This document shows positions 1-9,976 of a stretch of 64,000 nt of DNA, one piece after another. The first letter of the stretch is position 1. Each line of letters opens with the position of its first letter. The stretch covers positions 1,825,752 through 1,889,751 of the forward strand of contig NZ_LT985196.1 in the NCBI RefSeq assembly GCF_900289115.1, given 5' to 3'. The DNA is from Janibacter massiliensis. Lineage in GTDB: Bacteria > Actinomycetota > Actinomycetes > Actinomycetales > Dermatophilaceae. The translations under genes were made by a program, and so were the position numbers. Under the pieces are notes generated by a model. It ran no database searches. It was given only the letters and a program-made list of their open reading frames with translations, and had not been told where the DNA came from.

Positions 1-107
1 CCCCGCCCGGCCCCGCCTGCCCCCTCCAGCGCTTCTTCGCAATTGCGCGCGCAAGTGACATCTGCGCTCCAAACATCACGCGCGCCTGCGCCATGTGACG
101 CGCGGAT

Positions 108-123
108 CTCGCGAGCTCGCGAG
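108..123. repeat. 16-bp perfect palindrome
   Basis: CTCGCGAGCTCGCGAG is its own reverse complement and is itself a tandem of the 8-bp palindrome CTCGCGAG. It lies inside the element bounded by the 29-bp inverted repeat. Confidence 0.7.
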
Positions 124-303
124 GAGGTCCGTCGTCGGGATGTCGACCGTCGCAGGCGTCCCCACCCGCGGGCTGGGCTGGGCGACGCCGTCGTGATCAG
201 GGGTGCGGGACTCTGCGCTTGCCGAGGCATGCCGAGGGGGAGTGCAGCTCGCCGCCTATCGCGGGCTCGATGGCCAACGCGTCGATCTGCGCGCTGAACG
301 GGG

Positions 304-333
304 CATCTGCGCGCGATATATCGCGCGCAGATG
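304..333. repeat. 30-bp perfect palindrome
   Basis: The half-site CATCTGCGCGCGATA (304-318) is followed by its exact reverse complement with no loop. ATCTGCGCGC also occurs at 285-294, so the half-site is repeated 20 bp upstream. A loopless palindrome of this size suits a dimeric DNA-binding protein or a cruciform better than an RNA terminator. Confidence 0.75.
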
Positions 334-353
334 GCAATTGCGCGCGCAATTGC
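334..353. repeat. 20-bp perfect palindrome
   Basis: GCAATTGCGCGCGCAATTGC abuts the 30-bp palindrome directly, giving 50 bp of back-to-back dyad symmetry just beyond the ctaA stop. Its first 16 bases recur at 39-54. Confidence 0.75.
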
Positions 354-371
354 AGGGCAAGCAGGGGGTGG

Positions 372-1304
372 TCAGGCGGAGGGTGCGCCGCGGAGGGACA
401 TGGTTCCCATGGTGAGAGCGACGACGAGGAGGGCGGCGCCGAGCATGTGGGCGACGACGAGCGCCTCCGGGAGCTTCGTCATGTACTGGACGTAGCCGAG
501 GAGGCCCTGGGCCAGCGTCACGACCAGCACGAGCAGCCAGCCCCGCTTCGGCCGCTCGTCGGCGGCGACGAGATGCGTCGCGAGCACCATGGCGATGACC
601 AGCCCGGTGAAGAGCATCACCGCGTCGGCGTGGAGCCACGAGATCGTCCGCGGGTCGAAGCCGAACCGGGCGGGCGTGTCCGCGTCGCCGGAGTGCGGCC
701 CCGAGCCGGTGACGACCGTGCCGAGGACGAGGACGAGGGCACCGACGGCGCAGGCGAGCGCCGCGGCCCGCCGGACCAGCGGCGGGGCGAGCGGCGCGAG
801 CTCACCCGCGGGTTCGGTGGCACGGCGCCAGAGGTAGGTGGACACCGCGACGAGGACCGCCGATACGAGGAAGTGGGTGGCGACCGTCGCCGGGTGCAGC
901 CCGAAGAGCACCGTCAGACCCCCGAGCACCGCCTGGACGACGACCCCCACGAGGACGGCCCACGCGGCCGGTGCGACGTGCCGCCGCCGATCGGTGGCCC
1001 GGTAGGCAGCCACCACGGCGAGCAGTGCCACGACACCGAGCACCCCCGTCAGGGTCCGGTTCCCGAACTCGATGTACTTGTGGAACCCCTCGGCCTGCTC
1101 GTAGGTCGGGGTGTACGACCCGGGCACGCACTGCGGCCACGTGGGGCAGCCCAGGCCGCTGCCGGTGACCCGGACCAGACCACCGGTCACGATGATCCCG
1201 AGCTGCGCGACGAGGTTCGCCAAGAACACCCAGGCAGCCCAGCGGCGGGCGTGCCCAGCCGCAGGCGCGGTCGATGCGGGAGGTGCAGCAGCGGGTCCGG
1301 TCAC
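372..1304 (-). CDS. ctaA: Heme A synthase (COX15/CtaA)
   Basis: Integral membrane enzyme that oxidises the C8 methyl of heme O to a formyl group, giving heme A for aa3-type cytochrome oxidase. The 310-residue product has about eight membrane segments. Family marks include GGLVRVTGSGLGCPTWPQC near residues 41-59, with the Cys53/Cys59 pair, then EFGNRTLTGVLG and later helices with conserved His (HFLVS, HADAV, HMLG). The GTG start at 1304 is chosen because TACCCT lies six bases upstream; a longer frame from 1370 would add an unconserved Arg/Pro-rich leader. SURF1, another oxidase assembly factor, is encoded at 16290-17117. Confidence 0.93.
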   Translation of the reverse strand: MTGPAAAPPASTAPAAGHARRWAAWVFLANLVAQLGIIVTGGLVRVTGSGLGCPTWPQCVPGSYTPTYEQAEGFHKYIEFGNRTLTGVLGVVALLAVVAAYRATDRRRHVAPAAWAVLVGVVVQAVLGGLTVLFGLHPATVATHFLVSAVLVAVSTYLWRRATEPAGELAPLAPPLVRRAAALACAVGALVLVLGTVVTGSGPHSGDADTPARFGFDPRTISWLHADAVMLFTGLVIAMVLATHLVAADERPKRGWLLVLVVTLAQGLLGYVQYMTKLPEALVVAHMLGAALLVVALTMGTMSLRGAPSA

Positions 1305-1310
1305 CCGTCG

Positions 1311-1316
1311 AGGGTA
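1311..1316 (-). promoter_or_regulatory. -10 box for leaderless ctaA
   Basis: TACCCT with a six-base spacer to the GTG at 1304. It gives ctaA its own promoter downstream of the broken DUF2231 gene. Confidence 0.55.
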
Positions 1317-1354
1317 GGGCCGGGGCCCGACCGGCGACCGGCCGGGGGAGCCCC

Positions 1355-1808
1355 TCAATCCGGCCGGCACGGATCACGGCGACGAGCGCCGCGATGGAGG
1401 CCAGCGCCACGATGACCGTCGCGACGACCCGGACGGCCGCGCCACGGTCCACCCCTGGCGCGAGCGCCCAGAGCAGCGCCGCCAGCGCGAGGACGGCGAA
1501 CGCGACGATGACGATCCGGGCCTGGTCCCCGGCCTCGACGTGGGTGCGCAGGGCCGGGCTGCCCTTCCCGATGGCGGTCACCCGCCGCGCGAGCTCCTCC
1601 CCGCTGCCCGCGGCCACGAAGGCGCTGACCGCCGAACCGAGGACGAGCGCCACTGCGGGCCAGCGCAGCGCAAGCCGCCACCCCGGCCGGGCGAGGTAGG
1701 CCCACACCGCAAGGACCGCCAACGGGGTGAGCACCACGACCGCGTGGACGACGAGGACGTGGGTGGGAGGCCACCGACGGAGTCGAACGGGTTGGTCGCA
1801 AGGAGCAC
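1355..1808 (-). pseudogene. DUF2231-like membrane protein, two apparent frameshifts
   Basis: The main frame encodes a four-helix membrane protein starting THVLVVHAVVVLTPL, the hallmark N-terminal helix of DUF2231 proteins. Its natural beginning, LLATNPFDSVGGLP, sits in another frame opened by the GTG at 1808, which has a GGAGGG site eight bases upstream and follows the permease stop. Restoring one C in the CCC tract at about 1761-1771 joins the two. At the far end the frame runs on deep into ctaA without a stop; a second missing base near 1358-1385 would end the protein at the TGA at 1355. Both lesions are single-base losses in GC-rich tracts, so sequencing error is as likely as true decay. 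The repaired product would be about 150 residues; function unknown. Confidence 0.6.
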
Positions 1809-1811
1809 GGA

Positions 1812-2579
1812 TCAGTCCCTCCAGTCGAAGGTTCGGGTGACGACGGCGGTGGCCACGGCCGCCCACATGATCAGTGCACAGACCTGAAGAATGGCTGTGG
1901 CGCCCTCGACGGATGCCGAGCGCAGCGCTCCGGCGAGTGCACCGGGGGGCAGCAGGGAGACGACGGACGCCGTAAGCCCCGCCGGCGGCGCGACGACACC
2001 TCCGAAACCCAGGACGAGGACCCAGATGAGGTTCGCGAGGGCGAGCACGGCCTCGGCACGGAATGCGCCCGCGAGGACGAGGGCCAGCGCGACGCAGACC
2101 CAGGCGCCGAGGGCCAGCAGCGGAACGAGCTCGAGCCAGAGCAGGGCGTGAGGCCGCCAGCCCAGGCCCAGCGCGAGCCCGCCCAGGGCGACGACCTGCA
2201 CGGCCAGGACGACGAGGACAGCCATCGCCTTGCCCGCGAGGAGCCCCCCGCTCCCGAGCGGGGTCGTCCCGAGCTGCCGCAGCACCCCGTACCGGCGGTC
2301 GAACCCGGTCTGGATCGCCTGTGCGGTGAAGGCACTAGAGACGACGGCGAGGGCGAGCACGCCGGGGGCGACGACGTCGATCCGGGGGTGCGGTCCCAGG
2401 TCGGGCCACGGGGCCCGGGTGAGGCCGACGAGGGCCAGCGCCGGCAGGACGAGCGCGACGAGGAGCTGCTCGCCGTTGCGGAGCATGATCCCCGCCTCGA
2501 ATCGGGCCTCTGCCAGGGCGCGGCGGACGCCGCTCGCGGCGGACGGTCGGTCCGGGGCGCCCTCGGCGGATCCGGTCAT
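1812..2579 (-). CDS. ABC-2 type transporter permease
   Basis: A 255-residue membrane protein with about six hydrophobic segments and an N-terminal cytoplasmic stretch, typical of ABC-2 exporter permeases. FDRRYGVLRQLGTTPL before the second helix is the usual cytoplasmic loop of drug/polyketide exporter permeases. The ATG at 2579 overlaps the stop of the ATPase gene by the ATGA arrangement, so the two are translationally coupled and form one exporter. The substrate cannot be told. An ABC-2 pair next to ctaA and divergent from sufR is a common actinobacterial arrangement. Confidence 0.88.
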   Translation of the reverse strand: MTGSAEGAPDRPSAASGVRRALAEARFEAGIMLRNGEQLLVALVLPALALVGLTRAPWPDLGPHPRIDVVAPGVLALAVVSSAFTAQAIQTGFDRRYGVLRQLGTTPLGSGGLLAGKAMAVLVVLAVQVVALGGLALGLGWRPHALLWLELVPLLALGAWVCVALALVLAGAFRAEAVLALANLIWVLVLGFGGVVAPPAGLTASVVSLLPPGALAGALRSASVEGATAILQVCALIMWAAVATAVVTRTFDWRD

Positions 2580-3283
2580 CGTCTGGCCGTCCTCGTCGTC
2601 TCGAAGAAGGCGGCCTCGAGATCGCCGTCCGGTGCGAGCTGCCCGACCGTCCCGTCGGCGACGACTCGCCCGGCCGCCATGATGATGACGCGGTCGGCCA
2701 GACGGGCGGCCTCCTCGAACGAGTGCGTCGTGACCACGGCGGCGCAGCCCCGGTCGGCCGCGGCGCGGACGAGGTCCCACACGTCCCGGCGGGCGTAGGG
2801 ATCGAGCCCGGCGGACGGCTCGTCGAGGAAGGCGACCTCCGGGTCGGCGACGAGGGCTGCCGCGAGGGCGACGCGCTGGCGCTGACCGCCGCTGAGCCGT
2901 CGGATGCTCGTGCCGGCGAAACCGCCGATCCCCAGCCGCTCGACGAGCTCGTCGACGCGCGTGCGGCCCGCGTGGAGGGAAGCGATGTGCCGCAGCAGGA
3001 CGATGGGCCGGACCGACTGGGGGAGACCGCCGTCCTGGAGCATGACGCCCACCCGCGCACGATGGTCGGCGTCGGCGCGCCACGGGTCGGCCCCGAGCAC
3101 GCGCACGCGGCCCCCGTCAGGGCGCTGGAGGCCTTCGAGGCACTCGATCGTCGTCGTCTTGCCAGCGCCGTTGGGTCCCAGGACGCAGGTGACCGCTCCC
3201 GCCTCGCAGGCGAAGGTGGCACCGTCGACGGCCGTCACCGGGCCGAAGCGGCGCACGAGCGAGTCGACCTCGACAGCGGGCAC
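2576..3283 (-). CDS. ABC transporter ATP-binding protein
   Basis: A 235-residue nucleotide-binding subunit. It has Walker A GPNGAGKTT at residues 36-44, the signature LSGGQRQRVAL near 131, Walker B VAFLDEPSAGLD near 152 and the switch histidine in VTTHSFEEA. It belongs to the CcmA/drug-exporter class and powers the overlapping permease. The GTG start at 3283 is supported by TAGACT seven bases upstream, which makes it a leaderless first gene divergent from sufR across 71 bp. Confidence 0.93.
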   Translation of the reverse strand: MPAVEVDSLVRRFGPVTAVDGATFACEAGAVTCVLGPNGAGKTTTIECLEGLQRPDGGRVRVLGADPWRADADHRARVGVMLQDGGLPQSVRPIVLLRHIASLHAGRTRVDELVERLGIGGFAGTSIRRLSGGQRQRVALAAALVADPEVAFLDEPSAGLDPYARRDVWDLVRAAADRGCAAVVTTHSFEEAARLADRVIIMAAGRVVADGTVGQLAPDGDLEAAFFETTRTARR

Positions 3284-3290
3284 GCGGCGC

Positions 3291-3296
3291 AGTCTA
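3291..3296 (-). promoter_or_regulatory. -10 box for leaderless ABC operon
   Basis: TAGACT on the minus strand, seven bases before the GTG at 3283. It shares the 71-bp divergent region with the sufR promoter, so SufR bound there could affect both. Confidence 0.55.
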
Positions 3297-3341
3297 GGGA
3301 GAGCGCGACCCCCTGCTGTCGGGGCGTCCAGCGGATTTTGG

Positions 3342-3347
3342 TAACGT
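3342..3347 (+). promoter_or_regulatory. -10 box for leaderless sufR operon
   Basis: TAACGT with a seven-base spacer to the GTG at 3355. It argues for GTG 3355 rather than the in-frame ATG at 3361 as the sufR start. Confidence 0.5.
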
Positions 3348-3354
3348 TCCTGTT

Positions 3355-4080
3355 GTGTTTATGACGACTCCGGAGACGGCACGCACCGAGGGCGGCACCC
3401 GCGCGCGCGTCCTCGAGGTCGTGACCCGCTCCGGCCCGGTCACCGCCGTGGGGGTCGCCGAGGAGCTCGGCCTCACCCCGGCCGGGGTCCGTCGCCACCT
3501 CGAGGCGCTCGTCGCCGACGGCACGATCGAGGTCCGCGAGGAGCAGCACAGCGGGGGCCGCGGTCGGCCGGCGAAGGCGTTCGTCGTCAGCGACGAGGGC
3601 CACGGCGTCCTCCAGAGCGCGTACGACGACATCGCCGTCGACGCCGTCCGCTTCATCGCCGAGCTCGGCGGCTCCGACGCGGTCGCGCGGTTCGCGCGCG
3701 AGCGCACGGCGCGGCTCGAGGCGCGGTACGCCCGGGAGCTCGCCGACGTCGGGGACGACCCGCAGGAGCGCACCCAGGCCCTCGTCGGCGCGCTGCGCCG
3801 GGACGGCTTCGCCGCGTCGACCCGCCCCGTGGGCGACCACCCCGGGGCCGGGCTCCAGCTGTGCCAGGGCCACTGCCCCGTCCACGAGGTCGCGGGGGAG
3901 TTCCCCGTCCTCTGCGACGCCGAGACCGAGACCTTCTCCCGGCTCATCGGCGTCCACGTCCAGCGCCTGGCGACCCTCGCCCACGGCGACCACGTCTGCA
4001 CGACCCACGTCCCGGCCACCGCGTCCGGGACGACCCGCACGTCCAGCACCACATCCCCCACGGAAGGGCGGACCCGATGA
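3355..4080 (+). CDS. sufR: SUF operon regulator SufR (Fe-S winged-helix)
   Basis: DeoR/ArsR-like winged-helix regulator (241 residues) that senses iron-sulfur status and controls the SUF operon. The helix-turn-helix is at about residues 27-55 ([24 protein letters not shown]). Cysteines 170, 174, 187 and 215 have the C-x3-C-x12-C-x27-C spacing of mycobacterial SufR, whose first three bind the cluster. It is the first gene of the operon, overlaps sufB by ATGA, and so is expected to repress its own transcript. The C-terminal 25 residues are Thr/Ser/Pro-rich and unconserved. Confidence 0.92.
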   Translation: MFMTTPETARTEGGTRARVLEVVTRSGPVTAVGVAEELGLTPAGVRRHLEALVADGTIEVREEQHSGGRGRPAKAFVVSDEGHGVLQSAYDDIAVDAVRFIAELGGSDAVARFARERTARLEARYARELADVGDDPQERTQALVGALRRDGFAASTRPVGDHPGAGLQLCQGHCPVHEVAGEFPVLCDAETETFSRLIGVHVQRLATLAHGDHVCTTHVPATASGTTRTSSTTSPTEGRTR

Positions 4081-5510
4081 CCACCGAAGCCACCCCCTCG
4101 ATCGAGGAGCTCAACCCGGGGCTGAAGGACCTCGGCCGGTACGAGTACGGCTGGCACGACGCCGACAACGCCGGTGCGTCCGCCCAGCGCGGGCTGTCCC
4201 CGGCGGTCGTCGAGGACATCAGCGTCCGAAAGTCCGAGCCGGAGTGGATGCGCACCCTGCGGCTGAAGTCGCTCACGCTCTTCGACAAGAAGCCGATGCC
4301 GAGCTGGGGCAGCGACCTCACGGGTATCGACTTCCAGAACATCAAGTACTTCGTCCGCTCGACGGAGAAGCAGGCGACCTCCTGGGACGAGCTGCCCGAG
4401 GACATCAAGAACACGTACGACAAGCTCGGCATCCCCGAGGCCGAGAAGCAGCGGCTCATCGCCGGCGTCGCCGCCCAGTACGAGTCTGAGGTCGTCTACC
4501 ACCAGATCCGCGAGGACCTGGAGGAGAAGGGCGTCATCTTCGTCGACACCGACACCGGTCTGCGCGAGCACGAGGACCTCTTCCGCGAGTACTTCGGCAC
4601 CGTCATCCCCGCCGGGGACAACAAGTTCGCCGCGCTCAACACCGCGGTCTGGTCCGGCGGGTCGTTCATCTACGTGCCCCCGGGCGTCCACGTCGACATC
4701 CCGCTGCAGGCCTACTTCCGGATCAACACCGAGAACATGGGCCAGTTCGAGCGGACGCTCATCATCGCCGACGAGGGCAGCTACGTGCACTACGTCGAGG
4801 GCTGCACCGCGCCGATCTACAAGACCGACAGCCTCCACAGCGCCGTCGTCGAGATCGTCGTCAAGAAGGGTGCCCGCGTCCGGTACACGACGATCCAGAA
4901 CTGGTCGAACAACGTGTACAACCTCGTGACGAAGCGCGCGACGTGCGAGGCCGGCGCGACGATGGAGTGGGTCGACGGGAACATCGGGTCGAAGGTGACG
5001 ATGAAGTACCCGGCCGTCTTCCTCATGGGTGAGCACGCCCGGGGCGAGACGCTGTCGATCGCGTTCGCCGGCGAGGGCCAGCACCAGGACGCCGGCGCGA
5101 AGATGGTCCACGCGGCGCCGAACACGAGCAGCTCGATCGTCAGCAAGTCCGTCGCGCGCGGGGGCGGCCGGACGTCCTACCGGGGCCTCGTCCAGGTGCT
5201 CGAGGGTGCGGAGAACAGCAAGAGCTCGGTCGTGTGCGATGCGCTGCTCGTCGACACGATCAGCCGCTCGGACACCTACCCCTACGTCGACGTCCGCGAG
5301 GACGACGTCCAGATGGGCCACGAGGCGACCGTCTCGAAGGTGTCGGACGACCAGCTCTTCTACCTCATGTCCCGCGGGCTGTCCGAGGAGGAGGCGATGG
5401 CGATGGTCGTGCGCGGCTTCGTCGAGCCGATCGCCCGGGAGCTGCCGATGGAGTACGCCCTCGAGCTCAACCGCCTCATCGAGCTCCAGATGGAAGGGTC
5501 GGTGGGCTGA
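4077..5510 (+). CDS. sufB: Fe-S cluster assembly protein SufB
   Basis: Scaffold subunit of the SufBCD complex (477 residues), where new Fe-S clusters are built with persulfide sulfur from SufS/SufU. The whole conserved beta-helix core is present, from [13 protein letters not shown] through VEGCTAP, the [17 protein letters not shown] region and the C-terminal [13 protein letters not shown] motif. Unlike some mycobacterial SufB genes, no intein interrupts it. The ATG at 4077 overlaps the sufR stop and the stop overlaps the sufD start, so translation is coupled at both ends. Confidence 0.97.
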   Translation: MTTEATPSIEELNPGLKDLGRYEYGWHDADNAGASAQRGLSPAVVEDISVRKSEPEWMRTLRLKSLTLFDKKPMPSWGSDLTGIDFQNIKYFVRSTEKQATSWDELPEDIKNTYDKLGIPEAEKQRLIAGVAAQYESEVVYHQIREDLEEKGVIFVDTDTGLREHEDLFREYFGTVIPAGDNKFAALNTAVWSGGSFIYVPPGVHVDIPLQAYFRINTENMGQFERTLIIADEGSYVHYVEGCTAPIYKTDSLHSAVVEIVVKKGARVRYTTIQNWSNNVYNLVTKRATCEAGATMEWVDGNIGSKVTMKYPAVFLMGEHARGETLSIAFAGEGQHQDAGAKMVHAAPNTSSSIVSKSVARGGGRTSYRGLVQVLEGAENSKSSVVCDALLVDTISRSDTYPYVDVREDDVQMGHEATVSKVSDDQLFYLMSRGLSEEEAMAMVVRGFVEPIARELPMEYALELNRLIELQMEGSVG

Positions 5511-6748
5511 TGGGCCTCATCACGGACGACACGGCGCAGCTCGCCCGCCCCGACGCCGCCGACCCGGTGACCCCGGGCCACGACGGCTCGGGCTGCGCGG
5601 CGGCCAAGCCGGACCAGTCCCGCTCCGAGCGCACGCGCTCCTTCGACCCGGCCGACTTCCCTCGGCCGACCGGTCGCGAGGAGGAGTGGCGCTTCACCCC
5701 GGTCGACCGTCTCGGGGCGTTCTTCCGCGACGAGACCACCGGCGCGTCGCTCGAGGTCGGCACCGACATCCCCGAGGGCGTGACGGCCTCGACCATCTCC
5801 GTGCAGGAGTGGCGCGCGCTCGGCGTGCCCGCGCCCGCGGACCGGGCCGCGGCAGTGGCTGCGGCCCGCAGCGGCGGGGTCACCGTCGTCGACATCCCGC
5901 GCGAGACGACGCTCGCGCAGCCGGTGCGGCTCACGCTCGGGGGCGAGGGCGACACCCTCGTGCACGGCCACCTCATGGTTCGCGCCGGCCGTTTCTCCCG
6001 GAGCACCGTCGTCCTGGAGCACACCGGGTCCGCCGACCATGCGGAGGTCGTGACGATCCTCGCCGAGGACGGCGCCGACCTCACGGTGGTCACGACGCAG
6101 GAGTGGGCCGACGGGACCCTTCACGTGGGTCAGCACGACGTCGTCGTCGGTCGTGACGCGCGCGTCCGGCACGTCGCGGTCAGCCTCGGCGGGAGCCTGG
6201 TCCGGCTCGACGTGAACGCCACGTACGCCGGCCCGGGCGGATCCTTCGAGGGGCTCGGGGTCTACCTCGCCGACGACGGCCAGCACCTCGAGCACCGGCT
6301 CTTCGTCGACCACGAGGCGCCGCGCTGCCAGAGCAACGTGGAGTACAAGGGCGCCCTCCTCGGCGAGACCGCCCACACGGTGTGGATCGGGGACGTCCTC
6401 ATCCGCGCCGCGGCCGAGGGCACCGAGACGTACGAGATCAACCGCAACCTCGTCCTCACCGACGGTGCGCGCGCTGACTCCGTCCCCAACCTCGAGATCG
6501 AGACGGGCGAGATCGCCGGCGCCGGGCACGCCTCGGCGACCGGCCGGTTCGACGACGAGCAGCTGTTCTACCTCCAGGCTCGGGGGATCCCCGCGGACGA
6601 GGCCCGACGCCTGGTGCTCCGGGGCTTCTTCGCCGCGATCGTCGACCGCATCGGCATCGACGAGATCGAGGAGCGCCTCATGGGAGCGATCGACGCCGAG
6701 CTCGGCCACGTCGCCCCCGCCGGGACCAACGAGGAGGACGACGCGTGA
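5510..6748 (+). CDS. sufD: Fe-S cluster assembly protein SufD
   Basis: Second scaffold subunit of SufBCD, paralogous to SufB (412 residues). The N-terminal region is variable, with a recognisable GREEEWRFTP segment. The beta-helix core follows (DHEAPRCQSNVEYKGALLG) and then the C-terminal helical motif DDEQLFYLQARGIPADEARRL shared with SufB. Start and stop codons overlap the neighbouring genes by four bases each. The acidic C-terminal tail is NEEDDA. Confidence 0.96.
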   Translation: MGLITDDTAQLARPDAADPVTPGHDGSGCAAAKPDQSRSERTRSFDPADFPRPTGREEEWRFTPVDRLGAFFRDETTGASLEVGTDIPEGVTASTISVQEWRALGVPAPADRAAAVAAARSGGVTVVDIPRETTLAQPVRLTLGGEGDTLVHGHLMVRAGRFSRSTVVLEHTGSADHAEVVTILAEDGADLTVVTTQEWADGTLHVGQHDVVVGRDARVRHVAVSLGGSLVRLDVNATYAGPGGSFEGLGVYLADDGQHLEHRLFVDHEAPRCQSNVEYKGALLGETAHTVWIGDVLIRAAAEGTETYEINRNLVLTDGARADSVPNLEIETGEIAGAGHASATGRFDDEQLFYLQARGIPADEARRLVLRGFFAAIVDRIGIDEIEERLMGAIDAELGHVAPAGTNEEDDA

Positions 6749-7083
6749 TCGGCACCTACGTGTGCGACCTCGACGAGCTCCCGGAGGTCGGTGCCGCCAA
6801 GGCGGACGTCGACGGCCGGATCGTGTCGATCGTGCGGACCGAGGACGGCGAGGTGCACGCCATCGACGACACGTGCACGCACGCGAACGTCTCCCTCTCC
6901 GAGGGTGAGGTCGAGGGCTGCCTCATCGAGTGCTGGCTGCACGCCTCCCGGTTCGACCTGCGCACCGGCCAGCCGCAGAACCTCCCGGCGACCCAGCCCG
7001 TCGCCGTCCACACCGTGACCGTCGAGGACGGGCGCGTGCACGTCGCCCTCGCCGGAACCGACCAGACCACCCAAGGAGCATGA
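6745..7083 (+). CDS. Rieske-type [2Fe-2S] ferredoxin
   Basis: Small Rieske protein (112 residues) of the non-heme dioxygenase ferredoxin type. Ligands are Cys44-x-His46 (CTHANVSL) and Cys63-x2-His66 (CWLHASRFD). It sits inside the SUF operon between sufD and sufC, with a GTG start overlapping the sufD stop. This position is conserved in many actinobacteria, and no oxygenase gene is nearby. A role as electron donor during cluster assembly is inference; it could equally be a client or sensor of the system. Confidence 0.92.
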   Translation: MIGTYVCDLDELPEVGAAKADVDGRIVSIVRTEDGEVHAIDDTCTHANVSLSEGEVEGCLIECWLHASRFDLRTGQPQNLPATQPVAVHTVTVEDGRVHVALAGTDQTTQGA

Positions 7084-7085
7084 CC

Positions 7086-9144
<2,059 letters not shown>

Positions 9145-9145
<1 letters not shown>

Positions 9146-9609
9146 TGGACCTCTACCAAGAGCTCATCCTCGATCACAGCAAGCACCCCCGGCACGCCGG
9201 GCTCCGGGAGCCCTTCGAGGCCGAGGTGCACCACGTGAACCCGACGTGCGGGGACGAGGTGACCCTCCGCGTCCACGTCGAGGGCGAGGGCGAGGACGCC
9301 CGGGTCGCCGACATCTCCTACGACGCCCTCGGGTGCTCGATCTCCATGGCCTCGACGTCGATGCTCGCCGAGGAGGTCACCGGCCTCACCCTCGCGGAGG
9401 CCGCGCCGGTGCACGCCGCGATGCGGGCGATGCTCACGTCCAAGGGGGAGGACCCCGGCGACGAGGAGGTCGTCGGCGACGGGGTAGCCCTGGCTGGTGT
9501 CGCGAAGTACCCCGCGCGGGTCAAGTGCGCGCTCCTGGGCTGGATGGCCTTCAGCGACGCGCTCCACCGCAGCGGCCACACGCTGCCGAACGAGGAGGAC
9601 CAGGCATGA
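9145..9609 (+). CDS. sufU: Sulfur transfer protein SufU
   Basis: Zinc-bound sulfurtransferase (154 residues) that accepts the persulfide from SufS. Ligands Cys35, Asp37 (NPTCGDEV), Cys64 (LGCSIS) and Cys128 (VKCALLGW) are all present. The 18-21 residue insertion between the second and third ligands that distinguishes SufU from IscU scaffolds is suggested by the length. It overlaps the genes on both sides by four bases. Confidence 0.95.
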
Positions 9610-9938
9610 GCGAGACCCCCACCCCCACCCCGGCCAACGTCGCCGACGTCGAGGAGGCGCTGCGCGACGTCGTCGACCCCGAGCTGGGCATCAACGTCGT
9701 CGACCTCGGTCTCGTCTACGGGGTGACCGTCGACCCGGCCAACCACGCGATCGTCGACATGACCCTCACCTCGGCGGCGTGCCCGCTGACCGACGTGATC
9801 GAGGACCAGGCGGCCCAGGCGCTCGAGGGCCTCGTGGCCGGCCACCGGATCAACTGGGTGTGGATGCCGCCGTGGGGTCCGGACAAGATCACCGACGACG
9901 GTCGCGAGCAGCTGCGCGCGCTCGGCTTCAACCTCTGA
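9606..9938 (+). CDS. DUF59/MIP18 Fe-S assembly factor (SufT-like)
   Basis: Small DUF59-family protein (110 residues) with the DPELGINVVDLGLVYGV motif and the reactive-cysteine loop TSAACPLTDVIEDQ. Relatives (SufT, MIP18/CIA2) help load Fe-S clusters onto client proteins. It is the last gene of the SUF operon, with its ATG overlapping the sufU stop. A Thr/Pro-rich N-terminus precedes the domain. Confidence 0.93.
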   Translation: MSETPTPTPANVADVEEALRDVVDPELGINVVDLGLVYGVTVDPANHAIVDMTLTSAACPLTDVIEDQAAQALEGLVAGHRINWVWMPPWGPDKITDDGREQLRALGFNL

Positions 9939-9976
9939 CGGTTGCCGCGGGCGCCCCTCGCTGGAAGGAACGTCGC

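Larger units (their letters stand above)
39..353. repeat. Element bounded by 29-bp imperfect inverted repeat
   Basis: Bases 39-67 and 325-353 are reverse complements at 27 of 29 positions; the mismatches correspond to right-arm bases 334 and 337. The arms enclose 257 bp of non-coding DNA. Each arm contains the 16-mer GCAATTGCGCGCGCAA joined to an ATCTGCGC block in opposite orientation. No obvious target-site duplication flanks the arms. A MITE-like element or a paired protein-binding site are the two readings; the sequence does not decide between them. Confidence 0.6.
1..371. other. Non-coding region with palindromes, 3' of ctaA
   Basis: No convincing gene is visible: the only open frames are short, Arg-rich and have no ribosome site or family resemblance. 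The stretch lies beyond the stop of ctaA (which runs leftwards), and the gene to the left is outside the window. Unlike the tight spacing elsewhere, it is packed with AT-cored, CG-alternating palindromes and an inverted repeat, listed separately. No T-run follows any of them, so a classical terminator is not evident. A regulatory locus, a small non-autonomous element or a structured RNA are all possible. Confidence 0.6.

Noticed and set aside
43-297. Possible 84-codon gene left of ctaA
   Set aside because: Arg-rich shadow frame crossing palindromes, with no ribosome site or homology.
4077-5510. Intein in SufB
   Set aside because: The reading frame has normal length (477 residues) with all conserved blocks contiguous.
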